A stretch of DNA of 64,000 nucleotides, taken from assembly GCA_958407465.1 (NCBI GenBank), contig CATYIV010000004.1, positions 1 through 64,000 on the forward strand, in the 5' to 3' direction. The position numbers and the translations under genes were made by a program. Under the pieces are notes generated by a model, which ran no database searches, was not told the origin of the DNA, and saw only the letters and a list, made by a program, of their open reading frames with translations. The stretch is from an uncultured Collinsella sp. (lineage in GTDB: Bacteria; Actinomycetota; Coriobacteriia; Coriobacteriales; Coriobacteriaceae). Below are positions 1 through 7,357 of this stretch, one piece after another (positions within the stretch are counted from its first letter, which is position 1; every line of letters starts with the position of its first letter).

Positions 1-313
1 GCCCGTGGGTTATACCCTAAGAGCAAACCACCCTTTTTAAGGGTGGTTCTGATTTGGTGCCGAGATGCACGATGCTGCCCATGCCATCCACAGGCTATTT
101 GGTTGTCGCTGCATGAAAAAACGCCGACATCCCGCCTCGGGGAGGAGGCGGGAACGCACCGAGTAGACGGAGGGGTGCGGAGCGCGGTCGCGTCTCGACT
201 GACGACGTTGCCCATCGACAGGACCATTGTAGCGCATGGCGGTTCTTGGTTTATCGTGTCGAGCGTTTGCGTTGTGCCATTGCCTGCGGCAACGGTGTGT
301 TACACTCTTGCAC
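1..313. other. Intergenic region upstream of rnpB
   Basis: I see no convincing gene here. Two hairpins stand out. One has a 10-bp stem at 26-35 and 39-48 with a 3-nt loop, and could terminate a gene lying before the window. The other is a GC-rich stem around 130-152. The last 35 bases hold the likely rnpB promoter. Confidence 0.5.
280..306 (+). promoter_or_regulatory. Probable rnpB promoter
   Basis: A TACACT -10 element at 301-306 lies 7 bases before the predicted 5' end of RNase P RNA. TTGCCT at 280-285 is a possible -35 element, but the 15-bp spacer is short. The position of the -10 relative to the RNA end is the main support. Confidence 0.4.
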
Positions 314-678
314 TGCTGAGTGGGCCAGACGGTCGCGCGATGTGCTGCTTGCAGTACGTGTGAGGAAAGTCCGGGCTCCAGAGGGCGGGATGCCGGCTAA
401 CGGCCGGGCGGAGTGATCCGACGGAAAGCGCCGCAGAAAAGAAGACTCCCACCTGCGCCGCAAGGCGTAAAGGGAAAAGCTGAAACGGTGGTGTAAGAGA
501 CCACCAGCGTCGTGGCAACACGGCGGCTTGGCAAGCCCCATCCGGAGCAAGCGCGAATAGGAACGCTATGGGCCGGCCCGGTCCGCGTTCGGGTAGCGTG
601 CGTGGAGCTGCACGGTAACGTGCAGACAAGATAAATGACCGTTCACGACAGAACCCGGCTTATAGGCCCACTTGGCAA
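314..678 (+). ncRNA. rnpB: RNase P RNA, bacterial class A
   Basis: This is the catalytic RNA of ribonuclease P, which removes 5' leaders from pre-tRNA. The signature GAGGAAAGTCCGGGCTCC near the 5' end and GACAGAACCCGGCTTAT near the 3' end are both present. GAGTGGGCC at 318-326 pairs with GGCCCACTT near 665-673 to close helix P1, which fixes the two ends. The length of about 365 nt is normal for high-GC actinobacterial RNase P RNA. No protein-coding gene fits this stretch. Confidence 0.95.
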
Positions 679-693
679 CTATGTTGACGCTGC

Positions 694-792
694 GAACCCG
701 TCAGCGCGGCAATCTGCCTTACAAGCCTTCGGGCATGACCATAAGGTCAATGCCCTCGTCTTTCAAGGCACCTTGCTCGCGCTGACGGGTTC
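694..792. repeat. Imperfect palindrome with 15-bp perfect arms, 3' of rnpB
   Basis: The arms 694-708 and 778-792 are perfect reverse complements and enclose 69 bases. Inside are a second pairing (GCCTT at 715-719 with AAGGC at 765-769) and a central hairpin GGGCAT...ATGCCC. It lies just after RNase P RNA, so it may act as a processing or termination structure. It has no T-tract. Confidence 0.6.
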
Positions 793-910
793 TCGCTGTT
801 GGTGACGGCATTATTGGCGTTTCCGTTCTTGTCGGCAAGGGCAACGGTTCTGTCTTTGCCGTATTATTGAGGCTGTTTGTTGCTGCGCTTAATTTTGTTG
901 AGGGGCTTTG

Positions 911-1546
911 TTGGACAGCTATTTTACTCTGCAATCGAATATTGAGGCTACGGGCGAGTTCGTTGACCGCAAGAGCCGGTTTATTGCCCAGCTGGTCCAT
1001 ATTGAGTCCGAGGATGAGGCGAATGCCTTTATCGAGATGGTTCGCAAGCGTCATTACGACGCTCGACACAATGTTCCCGCGTGGATTTTAGTCGATGGAC
1101 GCGAGCGCCAGAGCGATGATGGTGAGCCGAGCCGCACGAGCGGTATGCCGACGCTCGAGGTGTTGCGCGGCGCAGAGCTCAAAAATGTTTGCTGCGTGGT
1201 GACGCGCTATTTTGGTGGCACGCTGTTGGGACCTGGTGGCTTGGTGCGCGCCTATACTGCGGCGACGCAGGCGGCGGTGGCAGCTGCTCGGGAGGCCGGG
1301 CAGATTGTCGAGATGACGAGTGTCGTGCCTGTTGACGTGCATGTGGCCTATCCGCAGTATGAGCAGGTGCTTCGTTTGGCGCAGGATTCGGGTGCCAAGG
1401 TTTCGGATACCGATTACGCGGATGCCGTGACACTTCACCTGGTATTCAAAGCGGGGGAGCAGGAGCAATTTTGCGCCAAGATGCGCGAGCTTATGGCGGG
1501 GCGCGAGGAGATCGAGGTCGGCGCTCCCAAATTTGCCGAGTTCTAA
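911..1546 (+). CDS. yigZ: YigZ/IMPACT family protein
   Basis: This protein belongs to the UPF0029/IMPACT family (E. coli YigZ), whose bacterial members are linked to translation control but have no settled reaction. The family signatures are visible: RKSRFIAQ near residue 20, DDGEPSRTSG near 70-79, and VTRYFGGTLLGPGGLVRAY near 98-116. The C-terminal ferredoxin-like domain follows. The length of about 211 residues is typical. Two adjacent TTG codons could start it (908 and 911). I chose 911 because it sits 5 bases after GAGGGG, whereas 908 is only 2 bases away. It is a single gene ending at a bidirectional terminator. Confidence 0.9.
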   Translation: MDSYFTLQSNIEATGEFVDRKSRFIAQLVHIESEDEANAFIEMVRKRHYDARHNVPAWILVDGRERQSDDGEPSRTSGMPTLEVLRGAELKNVCCVVTRYFGGTLLGPGGLVRAYTAATQAAVAAAREAGQIVEMTSVVPVDVHVAYPQYEQVLRLAQDSGAKVSDTDYADAVTLHLVFKAGEQEQFCAKMRELMAGREEIEVGAPKFAEF

Positions 1547-1549
1547 CGG

Positions 1550-1600
1550 CGACGGCCGGCGTTTTTTTGGATGGATCCCAAACGCGCCGGCCGTCGTTTT
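1550..1600. terminator. Bidirectional terminator between convergent genes
   Basis: CGACGGCCGGCG pairs with CGCCGGCCGTCG. T-runs lie in the loop and after the stem, so the hairpin can serve yigZ and the convergent gene at 1614-2060. Confidence 0.8.
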
Positions 1601-1613
1601 ATGTTGCTGCCGT

Positions 1614-2060
1614 TTACTCGGCGAGCTGCTTTAGCACATCGCAGGCGATCTCGATGGCATCGTCGATGCAGCCGGGGCAGCTGCGGAGCGGACCCTTATC
1701 CGATCCGATGCCCTTGAGCGTGCCGCAGACGGTCGTCGTGTTCTTCTCGCCAAATCGCTTGGCAATCTCGCGCGACAGCTTGTAGGTCTGGCCTTTGGTC
1801 TTGGGGTTCTCCATGCCGTCGCTCATTACAAAGCCCATTATGGCAACAGCGCCCGAGATGGCGCCGCAGGTCTCGGTCATGCCACCCATGCCGGCGCCAA
1901 AGCCCTCGGTGAGGGTAAAGGCAGTCTGGGGGTCGAGCCCGACGGCAGGTGCGAGCGTGCAGGCGACGGCCTGGGCGCAGTTAAAGCCACGGGCGTGGTA
2001 TTCGGCAGCTTGAGCCTGACAGGCGGTGATGTCGAGCTGGGCCGTATCGATTTGCTTCAT
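1614..2060 (-). CDS. C_GCAxxG_C_C family redox protein
   Basis: This small (148 aa) protein belongs to the family named after its spaced cysteines and GCAxxG-like core (putative redox-active or metal-binding protein). Visible elements are C28 in GFNCAQAV, GAGMGGMTETCGAISG at 55-70 and C112, C128 and C131 near the C-terminus. No signal peptide or membrane segment is seen, so it should be cytoplasmic. The exact function of the family is unknown. The start is set by an AAGGAGAC ribosome site just before the ATG at 2060; the frame stays open further upstream but without a comparable site. It is transcribed alone and diverges from the sulfhydrylase gene. Confidence 0.85.
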   Translation of the reverse strand: MKQIDTAQLDITACQAQAAEYHARGFNCAQAVACTLAPAVGLDPQTAFTLTEGFGAGMGGMTETCGAISGAVAIMGFVMSDGMENPKTKGQTYKLSREIAKRFGEKNTTTVCGTLKGIGSDKGPLRSCPGCIDDAIEIACDVLKQLAE

Positions 2061-2095
2061 CGTTGTCTCCTTGGTTACGGTGTACCCGCCTATGG

Positions 2096-2111
2096 TACCC
2101 GTGACGGGGTA
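2096..2111. promoter_or_regulatory. Possible operator, TACCC-N6-GGGTA
   Basis: An inverted repeat TACCC/GGGTA with a 6-base spacer lies 36 bases upstream of the minus-strand Cys-rich gene. A further ATACCCC half-site occurs at 2181-2187 before the sulfhydrylase gene. The pattern resembles operators of CsoR/CstR-type copper or persulfide sensors, but no such regulator is in the window. Confidence 0.25.
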
Positions 2112-2290
2112 TGTAATCATCGAGAGCTTCATGTATGCCTCATTTTTATCTATCGAGCAAATGCCCAAGGCTTGAGATAAATACCCCTGATCAATTTGTC
2201 CTATAACCTACCTTGGGGATGGGTTGAGAGGGGTGCAGGGTAGCGGTATCGTGAACCGAATGAAACGTAACCCAGGCTAGGGAGCTAGAT

Positions 2291-3574
2291 ATGAGCGAGC
2301 AGACCATCGGTACCACATGTGTTCAGGGCGGCTATCACCCGGGAGATGCCGAGCCGCGCCAGGTGCCCATCTACCAGTCCACCACGTGGAAGTACGACAC
2401 GTCCGAGCACATGGGCAAGCTGTTTGACCTAGAGGAGTCGGGCTACTTCTACAGCCGTCTGCAGAACCCCACGTGCGATCTCGTTGCCGCCAAGATCTGC
2501 GAGATGGAGGGCGGCACCGCTGCGATGCTCACGAGCTCGGGCATGGCTGCGAATTTCCTCGCGATTTTTAACGTGGCCGGTGCCGGCGATCATGTGGTCG
2601 CGAGCTCTGCTATCTACGGCGGTACCTACAACCTGCTCGCCCATACTATGGAGCGCATGGGTTTGACCTGTACCTTCGTTGCCCCCGACTGCACCGACGA
2701 GGAGCTCGAGGCAGCCTTCCAGCCCAACACCAAACTCGTCTTTGGCGAGACCATCGCCAACCCCGCCCTTGCCGTGCTCGATATTGAGCGCTTTGCCAAG
2801 GCCGCGCACGACCACGGCGTGCCGCTGATGGTCGACAACACCTTCCCGACGCCCGTGATGTGCCGTCCCTTTGAGTGGGGCGCCGACATCGTCACGCACT
2901 CCACCACTAAGTACATGGATGGCCATGCGGCCTACCTGGGCGGCGTGATCGTCGATCACGGCCAGTTTGACTGGATGGCCCATGCTGATAAGTTCCCGGG
3001 TCTCACCACGCCTGACGAGAGCTATCACGGCGTGACCTATGCCGAGAAGTTCGGTCGCGAGGGCGCCTTCATTACCAAGGCCACCGCGCAGCTCATGCGC
3101 GACCTCGGCCCCATGCAGAACCCGCAGGCGGCCTTCTTCCTGAACAGCTCGCTCGAGAGCCTGCATGTACGCATGCCGCGTCATTGTGAGAACGGCCTGG
3201 CCGTTGCCAAGTTCCTGCAGAGCCATTCCAAGGTGCGCTTCGTGAGCTATCCGGGCCTGGAGGGCGATAAGTACTATGACCTGGCTCAGAAGTACATGCC
3301 CAACGGTACCTGCGGCGTTGTGAGCTTTGGCTTTAACGGTGGTCGCGCGGCGGCCGAGACCTTTATGAAGAGCCTCAAGCTCGCCCAGATCGCCACGCAC
3401 GTGGCCGATGCCCGCACTTGCTGCCTGCATCCCGCTAATGCCACGCATCGCCAGATGAACGATGAGGAGCTCATCGCCTGTGGCATCTCCGCCGACATGG
3501 TGCGCCTGTCGTGCGGCCTCGAGGACACGGCCGATCTGATTGCCGACCTTGAGCAGGCACTCGAGCAGTGCTAG
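2291..3574 (+). CDS. metY: O-acetylhomoserine sulfhydrylase (PLP enzyme)
   Basis: This Cys/Met-metabolism PLP enzyme probably makes homocysteine from O-acetylhomoserine and sulfide. The 427-residue length fits the sulfhydrylase branch; cystathionine gamma-synthases are shorter, near 380. The PLP-binding lysine is K207 in HSTTKYMDGH. SSGMAAN near 82-88 and the phosphate-binding YSRLQNP near 57-63 are family hallmarks. A methionine gamma-lyase is the main alternative. An AGGGAG-like site precedes the ATG. The gene is monocistronic, with its own terminator. It diverges from the C_GCAxxG_C_C gene, and the roughly 230-bp spacer contains TATAACCT, a possible -10. Confidence 0.85.
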   Translation: MSEQTIGTTCVQGGYHPGDAEPRQVPIYQSTTWKYDTSEHMGKLFDLEESGYFYSRLQNPTCDLVAAKICEMEGGTAAMLTSSGMAANFLAIFNVAGAGDHVVASSAIYGGTYNLLAHTMERMGLTCTFVAPDCTDEELEAAFQPNTKLVFGETIANPALAVLDIERFAKAAHDHGVPLMVDNTFPTPVMCRPFEWGADIVTHSTTKYMDGHAAYLGGVIVDHGQFDWMAHADKFPGLTTPDESYHGVTYAEKFGREGAFITKATAQLMRDLGPMQNPQAAFFLNSSLESLHVRMPRHCENGLAVAKFLQSHSKVRFVSYPGLEGDKYYDLAQKYMPNGTCGVVSFGFNGGRAAAETFMKSLKLAQIATHVADARTCCLHPANATHRQMNDEELIACGISADMVRLSCGLEDTADLIADLEQALEQC

Positions 3575-3641
3575 GCTAGCTCCGTACAAGGTGCCGATGC
3601 TGGCAGAAAGCTTCGGTGACCTTTCGTTCCGATTCCGTAGG

Positions 3642-3689
3642 CGGGACCCCAATCGCGGCTGTTTGCAGGCGATCGGGGCCCCGTTTTTT
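3642..3689 (+). terminator. Rho-independent terminator after metY
   Basis: GGGACCCCAATCGC pairs imperfectly with GCGATCGGGGCCCC and is followed by six T residues. Confidence 0.85.
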
Positions 3690-3715
3690 GCGTTAGGCCA
3701 CTCGAAAGGATGGAT

Positions 3716-5020
3716 ATGGAGAAAACTGCAGAGCAGTTGCGCCGCGAGCACATTGCTCTAGAGGGCGACACCCATGGCAAGAACAAATGGGCGATTCTGT
3801 TTACCGTGCTCATCATGACGTTTATGTCGTGTCTGGATTCGACCGTCGTGACCGTGGCGTTGCCCGTGATGCAAAAGGAGCTGGGCGTGGGCCTCGACCG
3901 CATCCAGCTGGTGAGCTCGGTGTACCTGCTTGCGACATGCGTGGCTATGCTGCCGTTTGGCCGCTTGGGCGACGTGCGCGGCAAGGTGGGCGTATTCCAG
4001 CTGGGCGTAATCGTTTTTACGGCCGGTTCGCTGCTTTGCGGCCTTTCGGGTTCGCTCGAGGTTCTTATCCTGGCACGCATTGTTCAGGGCGTCGGTTGCG
4101 CGGCGGCCATGGCTAACAACATGGGTATCATCACCGAGTCGTTTCCGGCGCGCGAACGTGGCCGTGCCATGGGTATTCTCGCGACCTTTGTGGCCCTCGG
4201 CATGATGTGTGGCCCCGTGCTTGGCGGCATGCTGGTGGCAAGCTTTCCCTGGGAGAGTATCTTCCTCATCAACCTGCCTATTGGCGTGATCTCGTTTATC
4301 GTGGGGCTCTACACGCTGCCGCATGTTAAGCCGGAGGCCGGCGAGCGCCCCATGTCCCTGATCGAGGCCGCTCGTCGCTGCTTTGCAAATTCGGCCTTCA
4401 CCATCAACCTTGCCTGCATGCTCATCGTGTTCGTTGGCATTGGCGCATCCGAGTTTATTCTGCCGTTCTATTTTCAGGACGCCCACGGCTTTGGTTCCGA
4501 CATTTCCGGATTGCTCTTTTTGGCGCTGCCGATGGTGAATGCCTTTATCGGGCCGCTTTCGGGTACGGTTTCGGACCGTGTTGGCTGCGAGGGCCCTACG
4601 GCGGTCGGCCTGGGCGTGTATGTGTGCGGTCTCTTTGCGGTAAGCACGCTCGACGAGCGCTCTTCTATCCCTGTGATCGTGTGCTGTGTCGCGTTTATGT
4701 CGTGCGGTACGTCGGTTTTCCAGAGTCCTAACAACTCGTTGTACATGGGCTCGGCTCCGCGCGAAGCACTCGGCTTTGCGGGTAGTCTGGGTAGCCTGGC
4801 GCGTTATGCGGGTATGGCACTCGGCATTACGGTGGCGTCGAATATCCTGTATGGACAGATGAGCGTGGCGATGGGCGAGGCCGTGACCAGTTTTGTTGCA
4901 GGACGTCCGGATGTGTTCCTGTTTGGTTTCCGTTCGGTGTTCTATGTGTTGATGGCTGTGGCCGCTGTGGGCTTTGCGCTTGCCATGGTGCGTTTGGTGA
5001 AGATGCGCGCCCGCCATTAG
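3716..5020 (+). CDS. MFS drug transporter, DHA2/EmrB type
   Basis: This integral membrane protein of about 434 residues belongs to the major facilitator superfamily. It probably exports small hydrophobic or cationic compounds using the proton gradient. The first helix carries the motif LDSTVVTVALPVMQ, typical of the 14-TM EmrB/QacA family. The loop 2-3 motif appears as GRLGDVRGK, and motif C appears around GMMCGPVLGG. The length is short for a 14-TM member (usually about 470-500), so it may have 12-14 helices. The ATG at 3716 is preferred because it is 5-6 bases after GAAAGGA; an ATG at 3710 overlaps the ribosome site. No neighbour points to its substrate. Confidence 0.85.
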   Translation: MEKTAEQLRREHIALEGDTHGKNKWAILFTVLIMTFMSCLDSTVVTVALPVMQKELGVGLDRIQLVSSVYLLATCVAMLPFGRLGDVRGKVGVFQLGVIVFTAGSLLCGLSGSLEVLILARIVQGVGCAAAMANNMGIITESFPARERGRAMGILATFVALGMMCGPVLGGMLVASFPWESIFLINLPIGVISFIVGLYTLPHVKPEAGERPMSLIEAARRCFANSAFTINLACMLIVFVGIGASEFILPFYFQDAHGFGSDISGLLFLALPMVNAFIGPLSGTVSDRVGCEGPTAVGLGVYVCGLFAVSTLDERSSIPVIVCCVAFMSCGTSVFQSPNNSLYMGSAPREALGFAGSLGSLARYAGMALGITVASNILYGQMSVAMGEAVTSFVAGRPDVFLFGFRSVFYVLMAVAAVGFALAMVRLVKMRARH

Positions 5021-5050
5021 CGTGTTGGGAGGCTGTCTGCCACGATTCGC

Positions 5051-5099
5051 GCCGTCCCAAAAAGACTGGTTTGTGGTGCGATGCGGCTTGTGGGACGGG
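5051..5099 (+). terminator. Hairpin after the MFS gene
   Basis: CCGTCCCA and TGGGACGG form an 8-bp stem around a loop of about 31 bases. There is no good T-tract, so it is only a possible terminator. A TAGACT -10-like element for xpt follows at 5117-5122. Confidence 0.35.
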
Positions 5100-5177
5100 C
5101 GGGGGTCGGTCCGTGGTAGACTATCGAACAACGTTTATTAATCGCGCGGTATCGTTGCCGCGAGAAGGGGTTGCGCC

Positions 5178-5756
5178 ATGCAGGAGCTTGAGGATCGTAT
5201 TCGCCATGACGGCATCGTAAAGGCCGGTAACGTCCTTAAGGTTGATGCCTTCCTCAACCACCAATGCGACGTTGAGCTGTTCGACCACATGGGCGCCGAG
5301 TGGGCCCGTCTGTTCGAGGGTGTCGAGATCAACAAGATCCTGACGATTGAGGCTTCGGGCATTGGCATGGCTTGCATCGCGGCTCAGCATTTTGGCGGCG
5401 TGCCGGTGGTCTTTGCCAAGAAGGCGCAGTCCATCAACCTCGACGGCGAGCAGTATGCCACGACCATCTACTCCTTTACCAAGCAGAAGGAGTACCCGGT
5501 CATTGTGGGTAAGCGCTTCCTGTCCGAGGGCGACAAGGTCCTGATCATCGACGACTTCCTGGCCAACGGCTGCGCGCTTGAGGGCCTTATTAAGATCTGC
5601 GAGGCTGCGGGCGCCGAAGTTGCCGGCATTGGCATCGCCGTTGAGAAGGGCTTCCAGGGCGGCGGCGATAAGCTCCGTAAGCGCGGCTTCCGCGTTGAGA
5701 GCCTGGCACGTATCGCCGATATGGACTGCGAGAACGGCGAGATCACCTTCGCCTAA
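5178..5756 (+). CDS. xpt: Xanthine phosphoribosyltransferase
   Basis: This cytosolic purine-salvage enzyme converts xanthine and PRPP to XMP. The 192-residue length matches Xpt. The PRPP-binding motif is [13 protein letters not shown] at 121-133. [13 protein letters not shown] near 58-70 and the aromatic segment around YSFTKQ near 98-103 also fit the family. The AGAAGGGG site lies about 6 bases before the ATG. No purine riboswitch consensus is visible in the 157-bp leader, unlike many Firmicutes xpt genes, so I see no sign of purine-dependent attenuation. The gene ends at a strong palindrome. Confidence 0.92.
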   Translation: MQELEDRIRHDGIVKAGNVLKVDAFLNHQCDVELFDHMGAEWARLFEGVEINKILTIEASGIGMACIAAQHFGGVPVVFAKKAQSINLDGEQYATTIYSFTKQKEYPVIVGKRFLSEGDKVLIIDDFLANGCALEGLIKICEAAGAEVAGIGIAVEKGFQGGGDKLRKRGFRVESLARIADMDCENGEITFA

Positions 5757-5784
5757 GCGCGCAACACAAGCGATTGGTATGCGA

Positions 5785-5819
5785 TGTGACAAAGGGACTG
5801 TCCCTTTGTCACATTTTTT
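5785..5819 (+). terminator. Palindromic terminator after xpt
   Basis: A nearly perfect 28-bp palindrome built on GACAAAGGGACTGTCCC is followed by TTTTTT. The core word GGGACTGT also occurs in one copy of the dispersed 71-bp palindromes, so this may be a shorter relative as well as a terminator. Confidence 0.75.
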
Positions 5820-5839
5820 GTATGAGGGGAGGTGTTGAT

Positions 5840-6220
5840 ATGGACGAGAACAAGATGGGATGGCGCGAGTATGCGCGCTATGCCGAGATGTCGGCCGAGG
5901 AGTTGGCGCGCGATTGCGAGGTACAGGTGTTTCGCGCGACTGGTCCGGGCGGACAAGGCGTCAACACGACGGACTCGGCGGTGCGCATGAAACATATCCC
6001 TTCGGGAATTACCGTGACGGCGCGCGAGAGCCGCAGCCAGTTCCTAAACCGTAGCAGCTGCCTACGTAAACTGCGCGCTGAGCTTGAGCGTCGCGGGCGT
6101 CCGCCGCGCCGCCGCGTCAAGACCAAAGTGCCACAGCGATCGCGCCAGCGCAGGCTCAACGACAAACACTTCAATGCGATTAAAAAGGCCAACCGTCGCA
6201 AGCTGGGCGGGGAGGAATGA
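5840..6220 (+). CDS. Release-factor-like protein (GGQ domain)
   Basis: This 126-residue protein keeps only the catalytic domain 3 of class I release factors. The peptidyl-tRNA hydrolysis motif GGQ is at 37-39 within TGPGGQGVNTTDSAVRMKH. A basic C-terminal tail from about residue 85 (RRGRPPRRRVKTKVPQRSRQ) should bind the ribosome. The architecture resembles ArfB/YaeJ and other ribosome-rescue hydrolases, which free stalled ribosomes without codon recognition. Whether it rescues ribosomes is inferred from family. The start at 5840 follows GGGGAGGTG; frames further upstream run through the xpt terminator and are unlikely. It converges with the lipid kinase gene across a palindromic repeat. Confidence 0.85.
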   Translation: MDENKMGWREYARYAEMSAEELARDCEVQVFRATGPGGQGVNTTDSAVRMKHIPSGITVTARESRSQFLNRSSCLRKLRAELERRGRPPRRRVKTKVPQRSRQRRLNDKHFNAIKKANRRKLGGEE

Positions 6221-6229
6221 TCTTATCAA

Positions 6230-6300
6230 TAAGTTGCGGTGAAATAGGGACTGTTTTGCGGCTTTAGCTACATAAACAGTCCCTATTTCACCGCAACTTA
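6230..6300. repeat. Palindromic intergenic repeat family 1, copy 1
   Basis: This 71-bp element has perfect 27-bp arms (6230-6256 and 6274-6300) around a 17-base loop. The outer 15 bases, AGTTGCGGTGAAATA, are the family signature, and the inner stem reads GGGACTGTTT. It lies between the convergent 3' ends of the release-factor-like gene and the lipid kinase gene. Confidence 0.9.
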
Positions 6301-6307
6301 GGTGGGG

Positions 6308-7270
6308 TTAGCGGGTGGGATGCCAGACGTGGAGGACGCCGGCAAGGATGTCGACCTCGATGCGCGAGGCGACAACGGGCTCGCCGTCGGCCTGGATGGG
6401 GTAGTCGGGCTCCTCAAAGGTGAGCTCGACATGGCGGCAGCGGCGCATGCGAACCGGCGGCAACTTGGTATGGTGGCCGTCCTTGGCCGAAAGAAACATA
6501 GGCAGGGCAACCGCACGCGGAACGGGGCCGCAGGCGTAGCAGACGTCGAGTACGCCGTCGCAGGGGTCGGCATCGGGGCAGATGCGATAGCCCGAGCCAT
6601 AGGTAGGACCCAGCTGGATGGCCATGATGATCGCCCGCACGCGCTCGGCGGGCGCGCCATCAAAGCTGATGGTCATGGGGTAGTTGCGATAGCGCAGGCC
6701 AAACTGCTCAAGTCCCGATAGGGTGTAGAGCGGAGCGCCGGCGAGGCCCGTCTTTTTGCGCAGCTCGGTGGTGCCCAGGCCGATGGCGGCATCGATGCCG
6801 ACCGAGAGCGTCTGGTCGTAGTACTCAACGGTAGCCTCGCCGCTGCCGCTCGCAGGGCTCCACGAGCGAATGCGCCCGATGTCCTGACGCTGCAGCTCGC
6901 AGGTGAGCAGCGCGCCAAAATCCTTACCGGAGAAATCGTCGATGCCGAGCGTTTGGGCAAAATCGTTGCCAGAGCCCACGGGTAGGATGGCAAGAGCGGG
7001 GCGGGTGTCCTCCTCTTGCGTCATAAGCCCGTTGACGACCTCGTGAATCACGCCGTCGCCGCCAAGGGCGATAACGGTGCGATAGCCCTGGGCCTGTGTG
7101 GCCAGCTCCTTGGCGTGTCCCATGCGCTCGGTTAGCACCAAGTCAAACTGGGATGCGCGTGCAGTCATGTCCAAAAAGCGTTGCAGGCGCTCGGCAACTT
7201 CGTGCGCCGCACCCGACTGGGCGGCTGGGTTGGCGATGATGAGCGTGCGGCCAAAATCAGTTGCGTGCAT
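6308..7270 (-). CDS. Diacylglycerol/lipid kinase family protein
   Basis: This enzyme of about 320 residues belongs to the DagK/YegS family, which phosphorylates diacylglycerol or related lipids with ATP at the inner membrane face. The catalytic glycine loop is GGDGVIHEVVNG from residue 70, and the substrate/ATP motif PVGSGNDFA is at 97-105. The C-terminal beta-sandwich domain is present. The start at ATG 7270 has GGGAG seven bases upstream; a GTG at 7342 would add 24 poorly family-like residues. It lies 87 bases after the CLC gene on the same strand and is probably co-transcribed with it. Confidence 0.85.
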   Translation of the reverse strand: MHATDFGRTLIIANPAAQSGAAHEVAERLQRFLDMTARASQFDLVLTERMGHAKELATQAQGYRTVIALGGDGVIHEVVNGLMTQEEDTRPALAILPVGSGNDFAQTLGIDDFSGKDFGALLTCELQRQDIGRIRSWSPASGSGEATVEYYDQTLSVGIDAAIGLGTTELRKKTGLAGAPLYTLSGLEQFGLRYRNYPMTISFDGAPAERVRAIIMAIQLGPTYGSGYRICPDADPCDGVLDVCYACGPVPRAVALPMFLSAKDGHHTKLPPVRMRRCRHVELTFEEPDYPIQADGEPVVASRIEVDILAGVLHVWHPTR

Positions 7271-7357
7271 GGGGCGACTCCCGGCGTATGACGTGACGGT
7301 GCGGTCGCGCTCAGGTCGAATTGCCCCCGATTGTGGCTGCACGTCGAATACTTACGT

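Noticed and set aside
680..907. Short coding gene between rnpB and yigZ
   Set aside because: Open frames here have no ribosome site and overlap the palindrome at 694-792; the composition is not codon-like.
5021..5177. Purine riboswitch before xpt
   Set aside because: The conserved three-way junction sequence is not visible in the leader.
6230..6300. Integron attC site
   Set aside because: The palindrome ends lack the RYYYAAC/GTTRRRY boxes and no integrase gene is present. The arms are perfect, unlike the bulged attC arms.
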